Assembly: GCA_005788935.1 (NCBI GenBank)
Contig: SYAK01000280.1
Span: 1-16,312, forward strand
From: Pseudomonadota bacterium
Lineage (GTDB): Bacteria > Myxococcota > UBA9042 > PHBI01
Length of the DNA stretch: 16,312 bases
Direction: 5' to 3'
The notes beneath the pieces are model-generated. The model did not search any database. It saw nothing but the letters and a program-made list of their open reading frames with translations, and was not told the DNA's origin. Shown here piece after piece: positions 1 to 5,909 of this stretch. The position numbers were made by a program, and so were the translations under genes. How positions within the stretch are numbered: the first letter of the stretch is position 1; every line of letters starts with the position of its first letter.

Positions 1-200
1 CGCTGAGCCGCGCGGTCCACCTCCTCACCTCGCAGCCGAGCGCGGGCCTCGAGCCTGGACGCGACCGCGGCCGCCACCGACGCGCCCTTGCGCCGACTCG
101 GCAGCCCCTCTGCGCGCGCTGCCCCGAGGCGGCGACCGGAGGCTGCGAGCGCGGCGGCGGCGGTGACTGCACCCGGGTCGGCTGAAACGGAATGTTTCAT
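1..200 (-). CDS. Partial leftward ORF, unknown product
   Basis: An ATG at 198-200 on the minus strand opens a frame (starting MKHSVSADPGAVTAA) that stays open to the left edge, so only about 66 N-terminal residues are visible. They are rich in Ala and Arg and match no family I recognise. Codons are mostly GC-ending. The best support is upstream: a -10-like TATGGT lies exactly 6 nt before the ATG, the geometry seen at moaB, puuD and prkA in this window. No convincing -35 lies 16-18 bp further upstream. Two tandem palindromes cover the -10 and the first codons, so a repressor, perhaps this protein itself, may control it. A chance open frame is possible in such GC-rich DNA. Confidence 0.35.
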   Translation of the reverse strand, partial: MKHSVSADPGAVTAAAALAASGRRLGAARAEGLPSRRKGASVAAAVASRLEARARLRGEEVDRAAQ

Positions 201-220
201 ACGTGAACCATATTGTTTCA
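183..220. promoter_or_regulatory. Two tandem palindromic operator-like sites
   Basis: Site 1 (183-199) is the perfect palindrome TGAAAC-N5-GTTTCA. Site 2 (204-220) is TGAACC-N5-GTTTCA, with one mismatch. The repeats begin 21 bp apart, about two helical turns, so two dimers would bind the same DNA face. They sit in an AT-rich island (183-235) in otherwise extremely GC-rich DNA. Site 2 overlaps the -10-like box at 207-212 and site 1 covers the first codons of the leftward ORF. The shape fits a dimeric helix-turn-helix repressor such as the TetR family; the actual regulator is unknown. Confidence 0.6.
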
Positions 221-559
221 AGCATGGAACAAATCGTCGCAGCCGAAGGGCCTCGCGCCGTCCTGACGCGCGGCGAGGGGGACAGCGACCGGCCTCGGGA
301 GGCGGGCCTCGGGAGGCGGGCGATGCGGCCGGTGTGGGCGGTGTGGGCGGTGTCTTGAGGCGTCGTGCGGCGTCGTTCGGCGTCGTGCTCGGGGCGTGCG
401 AGCGTCCGCGCGGCGTGCTAGCCTCCGCGATGAGACCCTCCGGCGCCGAGCCGTTCAGGAGAGCCTGGCGCGGACGCCCCGGACGCTGCACCCGCTGAAG
501 GCGGGGCGGGCTGCCGCACGGTGGCAGAAGCGCACGAGGGCGAGAATCAGGAGCCGCCG
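201..559. other. Intergenic region with short tandem repeats
   Basis: I find no convincing gene here. It holds three low-complexity patches: CCTCGGGAGGCGGG twice (about 292-319), TGTGGGCGG twice (about 332-349), and three near-copies of a 10-mer CGTCGTGCGG (361-390). A 44-codon plus-strand frame starting MEQIVAAEG (224-358) and a 22-codon frame (430-498) are open, but neither resembles a known protein and both could be chance. An extended -10-like sequence lies at 416-424. Confidence 0.5.
416..424 (+). promoter_or_regulatory. Candidate extended -10 for the HEPN-MNT pair
   Basis: TGCTAGCCT reads as an extended -10 (TGN followed by TAGCCT). No good -35 lies 17 bp upstream. It is followed 5 nt later by the ATG of a 22-codon frame (430-498) and lies about 135 bp before the HEPN start. 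It could drive the HEPN-MNT pair, with the short frame as leader. This rests on similarity to the stronger promoters elsewhere in the window. Confidence 0.3.
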
Positions 560-979
560 ATGTCGAAGATAAGCCTCGAGCCTTTGGTACGCGCCCTCGG
601 GCGTCTCGAGGAGGGGCTCGCGCGTCACCTCGCGTCACCTGACGACGCGCAGCTGCGGGATGGGCTTGTCCAGCGCTTTGAATACACTTGGGAACAGGCG
701 CACAAGGCGCTCAAGCGCGTGCTCGAGGCGACGGCCGCGGATCCCGACGAGGTCGATCGGATGAGCTTCCAGACCCTCATCCGCACGGGCAACGCGCAGG
801 GGCTCGTGCCGAGCGACTGGCCCGCGTGGCGCACCTTTCGCGAGCTGCGCGCGAGGACGCGCCACACGTACCTCGAGGAGGCCGCGCGGGCTGTCGTCGA
901 CGCGCTGCCCGCCTTCATCGCCGAGGCCCGAGGGCTGCGCGACGCCCTCGCGGCGCGCCTGAGGGAGACGGGCGGATGA
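560..979 (+). CDS. HEPN-domain protein, HI0074/HepT type (toxin side of HEPN-MNT)
   Basis: A 139-aa all-helical protein of the HI0074-like HEPN group, often annotated as nucleotidyltransferase substrate-binding protein. The segment FEYTWEQAHKALKRVL (40-55) is typical of the group. R97-ARTR-H102-T-Y104 matches the RX4HXY motif of HEPN RNases; in characterised HepT-MntA pairs the toxin is an RNase and this tyrosine is modified by the MNT partner. Toxicity is not proven here, and HI0074-type members are less studied than HepT. I chose the ATG at 560 over an upstream GTG at 521 because AGGAG (549-553) sits 6 nt before it. The stop overlaps the next start (ATGA), indicating translational coupling with the MNT gene. 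Confidence 0.85.
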   Translation: MSKISLEPLVRALGRLEEGLARHLASPDDAQLRDGLVQRFEYTWEQAHKALKRVLEATAADPDEVDRMSFQTLIRTGNAQGLVPSDWPAWRTFRELRARTRHTYLEEAARAVVDALPAFIAEARGLRDALAARLRETGG

Positions 980-1272
980 CGCTCGCCCTCACGGACAAAG
1001 AGCGCGCCATCGTCGTCGACGTCCTCGCGCGCCTCGTGCCAGAGGCGTCGGTCTCGGCCTTCGGCTCGCGCGCCACGGGCCGCCCGAAGCGCTTCTCCGA
1101 CCTCGATCTCGCCATCGCGGCCTCAGGCCCGCTCGAGGTCTCGCGCCTCGCCGCCCTCGCGGAGGCCTTTGACGAGAGCGACCTGCCGTTCAAGGTCGAC
1201 GTGGTCGACCTGTGCGCCGCCGACCCCGCCTTCGTCGCCCGCATCCGTCCCGCGCTGGTGCCGCTCGGCTGA
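976..1272 (+). CDS. MNT-type minimal nucleotidyltransferase (antitoxin side)
   Basis: A 98-aa protein of the DNA polymerase beta-like nucleotidyltransferase fold. G30-S31 followed by ten residues and D42-L-D44 exactly fits the GSX10DXD signature, and D75 in FKVDVVDL is the likely third metal-binding carboxylate. All catalytic residues are present, so it is probably active. In characterised MntA-HepT systems the MNT transfers AMP to the HEPN tyrosine and neutralises the RNase. The start overlaps the HEPN stop by 4 nt, so the two are made as a coupled pair. Length and order (HEPN first) match the HI0074/HI0073 arrangement. Substrate (AMP or other NMP) cannot be read from the sequence. Confidence 0.87.
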   Translation: MTLALTDKERAIVVDVLARLVPEASVSAFGSRATGRPKRFSDLDLAIAASGPLEVSRLAALAEAFDESDLPFKVDVVDLCAADPAFVARIRPALVPLG

Positions 1273-1639
1273 CCGCGTGACAGCCCCTTGGCTGCGTGGA
1301 TGAGGCATGTCCATGTCGGTTTTTCATGGATGACTTCAGCGGCTCGGTGCGCCGCGCACGCCCACGAGGCCGCGGCGCGCCTCACCGCAAGCCTTCGCCG
1401 CGGCGTCTCAGGCGGCGTCGCGCAGCGCGAGCTCGTGGCACAGCGTGTCGAGCCCGAGGACCTCGACGCCATCAGCGAGCGGATAGCGGTCGCCGTCGCC
1501 TCGCCGCCTCGGGTCCGCGTCGAGCTGACGACCGACGACTGGCGCCCGGGCCGCCACGCGGCTCGACAGGGGCTTGACCATCACGGCGGCATGGGCAAGA
1601 TGGAGGCTGATGCGCCAAGCTGCGCGCGAGGAGGTTGCG
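1273..1639. other. Gene-poor gap between HEPN-MNT and caspase genes
   Basis: No gene is convincing here. A perfect small hairpin, CAGCC-CCTT-GGCTG (1281-1294), starts 9 nt after the MNT stop and could be a weak terminator, though no T-run follows it directly. A second inverted repeat (TCCATG to CATGGA, about 1310-1330) brackets a T5 run. A minus-strand 57-codon frame (1581-1408) ends in ADGVEVLGLDTLCHELALRD, which looks protein-like, but the plus strand is also open with GC-ending codons. It may be a gene remnant. Confidence 0.4.
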
Positions 1640-4108
1640 ATGCGGGGTTCGGCAGGGTGGGGGGCTGACCGGTCGGCGGGCGGCTCGGGGCTCGCGAGGA
1701 GGCGCCCAGCGGTGGCCGCGCTGTGGCTCGCGGCCTTCGCGACCGCGGGGCTGGTCGTCGGGGCCACAGGTGACCTCGCGCGAGCGAGCGAGCCGGAGGG
1801 GCCGCTCTGGCCCAAGCTCGCGCCCGGCGAGGGCCTGAAGGCCGGCGTCGGCGAGAACGACTCGGCGCTCGTCATCGGCGTCGAGAGCTACGCGGACGTG
1901 GCCCCCGTGCCAGGCGCGAAGGCGATGGCGAACGCGTGGTTCGACTGGCTGCGGACGACGCGCCAGGTACCGCCCGAGCGCCTCAAGATCCTGCTCGACA
2001 AGCGCGCCATCAACACCGAGATCGAGGCCAACGCCGAGGAATTCGCGCGGCTGACGCCCGAGGGCGGGACGATGTGGGTCGTCTTCATCGGCCACGGGGC
2101 GCCGTCTCCGGACGGGCGCGACGGCGTCCTCGTCGGCTGGGACGCGCAGCAGACGGCCAACGGGCTGCAGCAGCGCAGCGTCCCCCGCGGGGCCCCGCTC
2201 GAGCGCATCCGGAAGGCCCGCGGCGGGGCTGGAGGGCCGACGGTCGCGATCATCGACGCGTGCTTCTCGGGGCGGACGTCGACGGGCAGCCTCGTCGACG
2301 GGCTGCAGCCGCTCGTGGTGACGCGCGGGGCCGGGCTCGGGGCGACCGAGACGGTGGCGAGCGCGGGCAAGTCGGACGAGTTCGCGGGGCCGCTGCCAGG
2401 CGCCGACCGCCCAGCCTTCAGCTACCTCGTGCTCGGCGCGCTGTCGGGCTGGGCGAAGGCCGACGGAGACCGCGACGGGGCCATCACGCTCGGCGAGGCG
2501 GTCGGCTACGCCCGCGACGCGATGCGGGTCCTCGTCGACGGGCGCACCCAGACGCCAGAGGTCTCGGGCGCCGCGCGCGACCTGGCGCTTGCTCGCGCCG
2601 CGGGCGAGGGGCCGGATCTCGCGGTCATCCAGCAGCGCCTCGTGGCGCTCGACGCGGCCCGCCAGGCCGAGGAGACGCGGGTCGCGGTGGCCTCTGGCAA
2701 CGTCGGGCCCATCGATGGCGGCGCGGGGCCCGTCCGAGGCATGCGCAAGGCCGTCGACGTCGAGGCCGCCAAGGCGCGCGAGGCGGCGCTCGACGCGGAG
2801 GAGCGGGCGCGGGCGTCGCTCCTGGCCACGAAGAAGCAGGCCCTCGCGCTCGACCGCGACCCCTCTGTCGAGCCAGCCGACAAGGTCCGGGCCTGGGAGC
2901 GGCTCGCGGCGCTCGAGCCGGTGGCCCCCTATGACTACCGCGCCGAGGCGAGCGAGCACGCGGCGGCGTGGCGGCAGGTCGAGGGCCTCGGGGCGGCCAT
3001 GGACGCGGACTGGCAGACCATCGCGACGCTGCTGCCGCTCGAGGTCGTGCCCGCCGCCAAGAAGGACGAGCTCGTCGCGCGGTTCCTCGGCAACTACGCC
3101 GTCCTCGGCGCCCGCCCGAGCTTCCGCGCGGCCCAGCAGGCCCTCCAGAGGCTCCGCGCCAGCGACCCGGCGCGGCGGCGCGAGCCCATCCCGGAGGCGG
3201 CCGTCCCGAAGGGCACAGGCGTCCTCGAGGCGGGCCCGGGCAGCATCCCCAAGCCGATGAAGGTCGTGGTCGACGTCGCCCGCCTGCAGGACGAGGACCG
3301 CCTCGCGAAGGCCATCGCCCGCGCCAGGGCGACCGAGGCGCGGGTCGACCTCGCCCCCGACGCCAAGGCCACTGGCTGGGACGAGGTCGCGAGCCTGCCC
3401 GTCAAGGGCGGCAACCCGCAGGCCGAGGCAGCCCGCGCCGCCGCCCGCTCATGGCGCGAGCTCGCGGCGCTGACCGGCCAGATGCGCGCCGACTGGGACC
3501 AGACCGTCAAGCCCGCGCTCGGCCTCAAGACCCTCGGCCTCGCCGAGAAGCGCGTCCTCGTCGAGGACTTCCTCGCCTCCTACGGCAAGCTGACGACCGA
3601 GCCCCTCATCGCCGAGGCCCACCGCGTGAAGGCCTCGCTCGACCGGGGCCAGGCGCAGCTCGACCGCGAGCTGAAGGCGGCCGAGGCCGAGCGCCTCGCC
3701 GTCGAGACCGCCCGAAGGGCCGAGGCGGCCGCGCGCGCGGAACGCGAGGACGACCGCCGGACCGCGGACCGGCTCGCTGTCGCGGGCTGGACGAGCCTCG
3801 CCATCGGCGGCGTCGCGCTCGGGACCGCTGGCGCGCTGGGCTTCTTCGGGCAGACCGCCCATGACGACCTCGCCGCCGTCTGCCGCGCCGACGGCCTCTG
3901 CGGCGCCTCGCAGGCAGCCACCATCGACCGCCTCGCGACGATGCGCACAGGCACCTGGGTCGCGCTCGGCGCCACCGGCCTCGCCTCGCTGACCGGCCTC
4001 GTCCTGCACCTCGCGAGCGCCGCCTGTGCGCCCCCGGAGGCCACGACTCGCGGCCGCGTCACCGTCGGCGCCAGCCTGGGCGGCCTCACGCTGCAGGGAG
4101 GCTTCTGA
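1640..4108 (+). CDS. Exported caspase-fold (C14-like) protease with EF-hand-like loop and C-terminal membrane tail
   Basis: An 822-aa protein. ATG 1640 is preceded by AGGAGG (1629-1634) 5 nt away, which rules out the upstream in-frame ATGs. Residues about 27-50 form a signal peptide or anchor ending ARAS. The caspase-like domain (about 75-310) has His152 in VVFIGHGA and Cys208 in IIDACFSG, the two catalytic residues. DGDRDGAITLGE (275-286) fits a canonical 12-residue EF-hand loop. A charged helical region (about 330-720) contains two related ~75-residue repeats (about 435-509 and 595-670). Two hydrophobic helices lie near the C-terminus, flanking a Cys-containing loop (VCRADGLCGAS). The layout suggests a membrane-anchored envelope protease. 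It overlaps the FGE gene by 1 nt, so both probably act together. Substrate and trigger are unknown; calcium control is inferred. Confidence 0.85.
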   Translation: MRGSAGWGADRSAGGSGLARRRPAVAALWLAAFATAGLVVGATGDLARASEPEGPLWPKLAPGEGLKAGVGENDSALVIGVESYADVAPVPGAKAMANAWFDWLRTTRQVPPERLKILLDKRAINTEIEANAEEFARLTPEGGTMWVVFIGHGAPSPDGRDGVLVGWDAQQTANGLQQRSVPRGAPLERIRKARGGAGGPTVAIIDACFSGRTSTGSLVDGLQPLVVTRGAGLGATETVASAGKSDEFAGPLPGADRPAFSYLVLGALSGWAKADGDRDGAITLGEAVGYARDAMRVLVDGRTQTPEVSGAARDLALARAAGEGPDLAVIQQRLVALDAARQAEETRVAVASGNVGPIDGGAGPVRGMRKAVDVEAAKAREAALDAEERARASLLATKKQALALDRDPSVEPADKVRAWERLAALEPVAPYDYRAEASEHAAAWRQVEGLGAAMDADWQTIATLLPLEVVPAAKKDELVARFLGNYAVLGARPSFRAAQQALQRLRASDPARRREPIPEAAVPKGTGVLEAGPGSIPKPMKVVVDVARLQDEDRLAKAIARARATEARVDLAPDAKATGWDEVASLPVKGGNPQAEAARAAARSWRELAALTGQMRADWDQTVKPALGLKTLGLAEKRVLVEDFLASYGKLTTEPLIAEAHRVKASLDRGQAQLDRELKAAEAERLAVETARRAEAAARAEREDDRRTADRLAVAGWTSLAIGGVALGTAGALGFFGQTAHDDLAAVCRADGLCGASQAATIDRLATMRTGTWVALGATGLASLTGLVLHLASAACAPPEATTRGRVTVGASLGGLTLQGGF

Positions 4109-5253
4109 TGCACCGCTCAACCCGCTCACGTCTGCTGCGGCTCGTGGTGCGTACGCGGCTCGTGATGTCGGAGGCCCTCCGCCGCCTCGCCACCCGTGTC
4201 GCCGCCCGCGTCGCCTGCCTGATCGCGCCGCTGCTCTTCGCTGGCGCCCCTGCGTGCGACGTCGTCGCCCCCGACAGCCCTAGCTGGAAGGTCGCCGACC
4301 TCGCCGGCTTCTGCTCCGTCGACGCCGACTGCGGCCCGGGCGGCGCCTGCGTGGCGCAGTCCTGCTTCCGCTGCGCCGACGGCTGCCAGAACGGCGGGTA
4401 CTGCGCTGCGCCCGAGACCTGCGCCTGCGCGGCTGGTTGGGCTGGTCCCAGCTGCGCGACCCCGGTCTGCAGCGGCGGTTGCCAGAACGGCGCCACCTGC
4501 GTGGCGCCGGACCGTTGTCAGTGCCCCGAGGGGCGCCTCGGCGCGGCCTGCGAACTGCCTGTGGTGCGCGTGCGGGCTGGCAGCTTCACGATGGGCTCGC
4601 CGACCTCCGAGGACGGCCACTTTTCTGACGAAGCGCAGCATCCGGTGACGCTGACGCGCGATTTCTGGCTCGGGGTGACCGAGGTGACGCAGGCCCAGTG
4701 GCGCGCGGTGATGGGCTCGAATCCGTCTTACCACGGTGGCTGCGAGTACTGCCCTGTCGAGAACGTCAGCTGGCAGGACGCGGTGGCCTTCCTCAACGCG
4801 TTGTCCGACCGCGAGGGGCTGGCCCGCTGCTACGACGGCGCCACCTTCCGGGGGCTGGACTGCGAGGGTTACAGGCTCCCGACGGAGGCGGAGTGGGAGT
4901 ATGCGGCGCGGGCCGGCACGACCGGCGCCCGCTACGGCGACCTCGACGCCATCGCCTGGCACTCCGGCAACAGCGGAGGCGAGCCCCACCCGGTGGGTCA
5001 GAAGCAGCCGAACGCCTGGGGCCTCCACGCCATGCTCGGCTACGTCTGGGAGTGGGTGCAGGACTGGTACGCCAGCTATCCCGGCGGCGCTGTGAGTGAC
5101 CCACAGGGGCCTGCTAGCGGCGGGCGCCGGGTGCTCCGGGGCGGCAGCTGGGACTACGAGGCCCGCAACGCGCGGGCGGCGGACCGGCTCGGGGACGCGC
5201 CGGCCAACCGCAGCGTCAACCTCGGTCTCCGTGTCGCCAGGTCTGTCCCTTGA
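4108..5253 (+). CDS. Secreted EGF-like / FGE-sulfatase-fold protein
   Basis: A 381-aa protein. The basic N-terminus and hydrophobic stretch (32-47) end at Cys50 in GAPAC, a lipobox-like site, so it is probably an exported lipoprotein. Two EGF-like Cys modules follow (about 89-116, DGCQNGGYC; 121-148, GGCQNGATC). Then comes an FGE/SUMF1 fold (about 152-381) with FTMGSPTSEDG, a Cys pair at 212 and 215, YRLPTEAEWEYAAR, WEWVQDWY and RGGSWDYEARNARAADR. The two catalytic cysteines expected after GGS in true formylglycine-generating enzymes are absent, so sulfatase activation is unlikely and a binding role is more plausible. AGGGAGG (4095-4101) lies 6 nt before the ATG, and the start overlaps the caspase stop by 1 nt. 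Confidence 0.85.
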   Translation: MHRSTRSRLLRLVVRTRLVMSEALRRLATRVAARVACLIAPLLFAGAPACDVVAPDSPSWKVADLAGFCSVDADCGPGGACVAQSCFRCADGCQNGGYCAAPETCACAAGWAGPSCATPVCSGGCQNGATCVAPDRCQCPEGRLGAACELPVVRVRAGSFTMGSPTSEDGHFSDEAQHPVTLTRDFWLGVTEVTQAQWRAVMGSNPSYHGGCEYCPVENVSWQDAVAFLNALSDREGLARCYDGATFRGLDCEGYRLPTEAEWEYAARAGTTGARYGDLDAIAWHSGNSGGEPHPVGQKQPNAWGLHAMLGYVWEWVQDWYASYPGGAVSDPQGPASGGRRVLRGGSWDYEARNARAADRLGDAPANRSVNLGLRVARSVP

Positions 5254-5276
5254 CCCTTGAACCCTTGAACCCTTGC
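5247..5276. repeat. Octamer direct repeat at the FGE gene stop
   Basis: Four successive near-copies of CCCTTGAA begin at 5247, 5254, 5262 and 5270. The first contains the stop codon of the FGE-like gene. No hairpin or T-run makes it a standard terminator. Such a tract can expand or contract by slippage, and copy changes would alter only the last codon or the 3' end. Confidence 0.75.
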
Positions 5277-5440
5277 CCCACAGAGCCACCGAACACACCG
5301 CGGCGCTCTCTCGTTCGGTTCTGACAGGGTCGGCCCGCGCAGGCCCCGGCGCCGGCCGCGAGGCGATAGCCCGCGAGCCGAGCGCCGAGGGCCAGCGCGA
5401 GGCCGACCCCGCGCGGATGCCTCGGTTCGGGTCCTCGTCG

Positions 5441-5782
5441 CGCGCAGCGCGATCGATTTTTTTGGACATCGGCGCCTCCGGGTTGTCGATGGTCGCGCGG
5501 TCGCTGCACATGCGAGCGTGTGGCGCCGGTTCGGGTTCTCCTCGCGCGCAGCGCGATCGATTTTTTTGGAAATCGGCGTCTCCGGGCTCGTGAGCCTCAC
5601 GGGGTCGCGGCACATGCGCGGGCGTGGCGCTTCGGTTCGGCCCCTCTCCGCGCGCAGCGCGATCGATTTTTTGAAAAATCGCTCCCGCGAGGCGCCTGGA
5701 GACCGCGCAGTCGCCAGCCGAGGCCCTCGCCAGCTAGCGCGAGGGGGCGCGTGGACCGTGCGCGCAGCGCGATCGATTTTTT
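5441..5782. repeat. Four-unit array of ~104-110 bp repeats with a conserved core
   Basis: The core CGCGCAGCGCGATCGATTTT(TT/TTT) occurs at 5441-5463, 5545-5567, 5651-5672 and 5761-5782. The steps are 104, 106 and 110 bp, all in one orientation. Units A and B also share flanks: TCGGCG(C/T)CTCCGGG after the core, CACATGCG and GTGTGGCGC or CGTGGCGC further on, and CGGTTCGG before the next core. C and D diverge outside the core, but both have TTTTTTGAAAAAT. In A-C the T-run forms an inverted repeat (CGAT...ATCG; in C CGATTTTT-TG-AAAAATCG). This is an old diverged tandem duplication or a series of binding sites; its role is unknown. Confidence 0.85.
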
Positions 5783-5801
5783 GAAAAATGTGCCCCCTCG
5801 C
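5739..5801. repeat. 10-bp inverted repeat enclosing the fourth repeat core
   Basis: GCGAGGGGGC (5739-5748) and its exact complement GCCCCCTCGC (5792-5801) bracket the fourth core (5761-5782). Just to the left, CCCTCGC (about 5724-5730) can also pair with GCGAGGG across an 8-nt loop, so the left arm has two alternative partners. This could fold in RNA as mutually exclusive hairpins. It may also simply mark the array edge. Confidence 0.6.
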
Positions 5802-5909
5802 TGTCCGGACCGCAGCGCTCCCGTCGTCCGAGGCCGTACGCCGCGGACGATCGTCTCGACCGGTGTGATGTTGTGTGAAGAAGGCCGCTCGCGGCCAGCG
5901 GAGGCTCAG

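Larger units (their letters stand above)
5254..5909. other. Non-coding repeat-rich region between FGE and GNAT genes
   Basis: No convincing gene is present. It holds the end of the octamer tract, about 160 nt of unremarkable GC-rich DNA, then a four-unit array with cores at 5441, 5545, 5651 and 5761. Unit A, read on the minus strand, mimics a gene start: GGAGG, 5 nt, ATG, then SKKIDRAARDEDPNR. The following frame runs antisense into the FGE gene and shows no recognisable domain. No clear promoter for the GNAT gene was identified. Confidence 0.5.

Noticed and set aside
88..498. A 136-codon plus-strand frame at the left end
   Set aside because: Arg/Gly/Ala low-complexity translation running through tandem repeats and the palindromic operator-like region, with no ribosome site or promoter.
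1574..1602. Promoter TTGACC before the caspase gene
   Set aside because: The -35 is good, but the hexamer 17 bp downstream (AAGATG) is a poor -10.
1472..2959. A 495-codon minus-strand frame opposite the caspase gene
   Set aside because: It mirrors the plus-strand codons and has no recognisable motif. The plus frame has the catalytic residues and a ribosome site.
4558..5253. Diversity-generating retroelement target (FGE fold is typical of variable proteins)
   Set aside because: No reverse transcriptase or template repeat could be found in the window.
4108..5253. Sulfatase-activating enzyme
   Set aside because: The catalytic cysteine pair is absent and no sulfatase gene is nearby.
5441..5567. 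Series of intrinsic terminators (GC-rich arms followed by T6-7)
   Set aside because: CGCGC-A-GCGCG leaves a one-nt loop and cannot form a normal stem, and the T-run is separated from it by ATCGAT.
4126..5613. A 495-codon minus-strand frame opposite the FGE gene
   Set aside because: No domain is visible. The plus strand carries clear EGF and FGE motifs, and the frame starts inside the repeat array.
5441..5782. CRISPR array
   Set aside because: The spacers (about 80 nt) are too long and partly similar to each other, and no cas genes are present.
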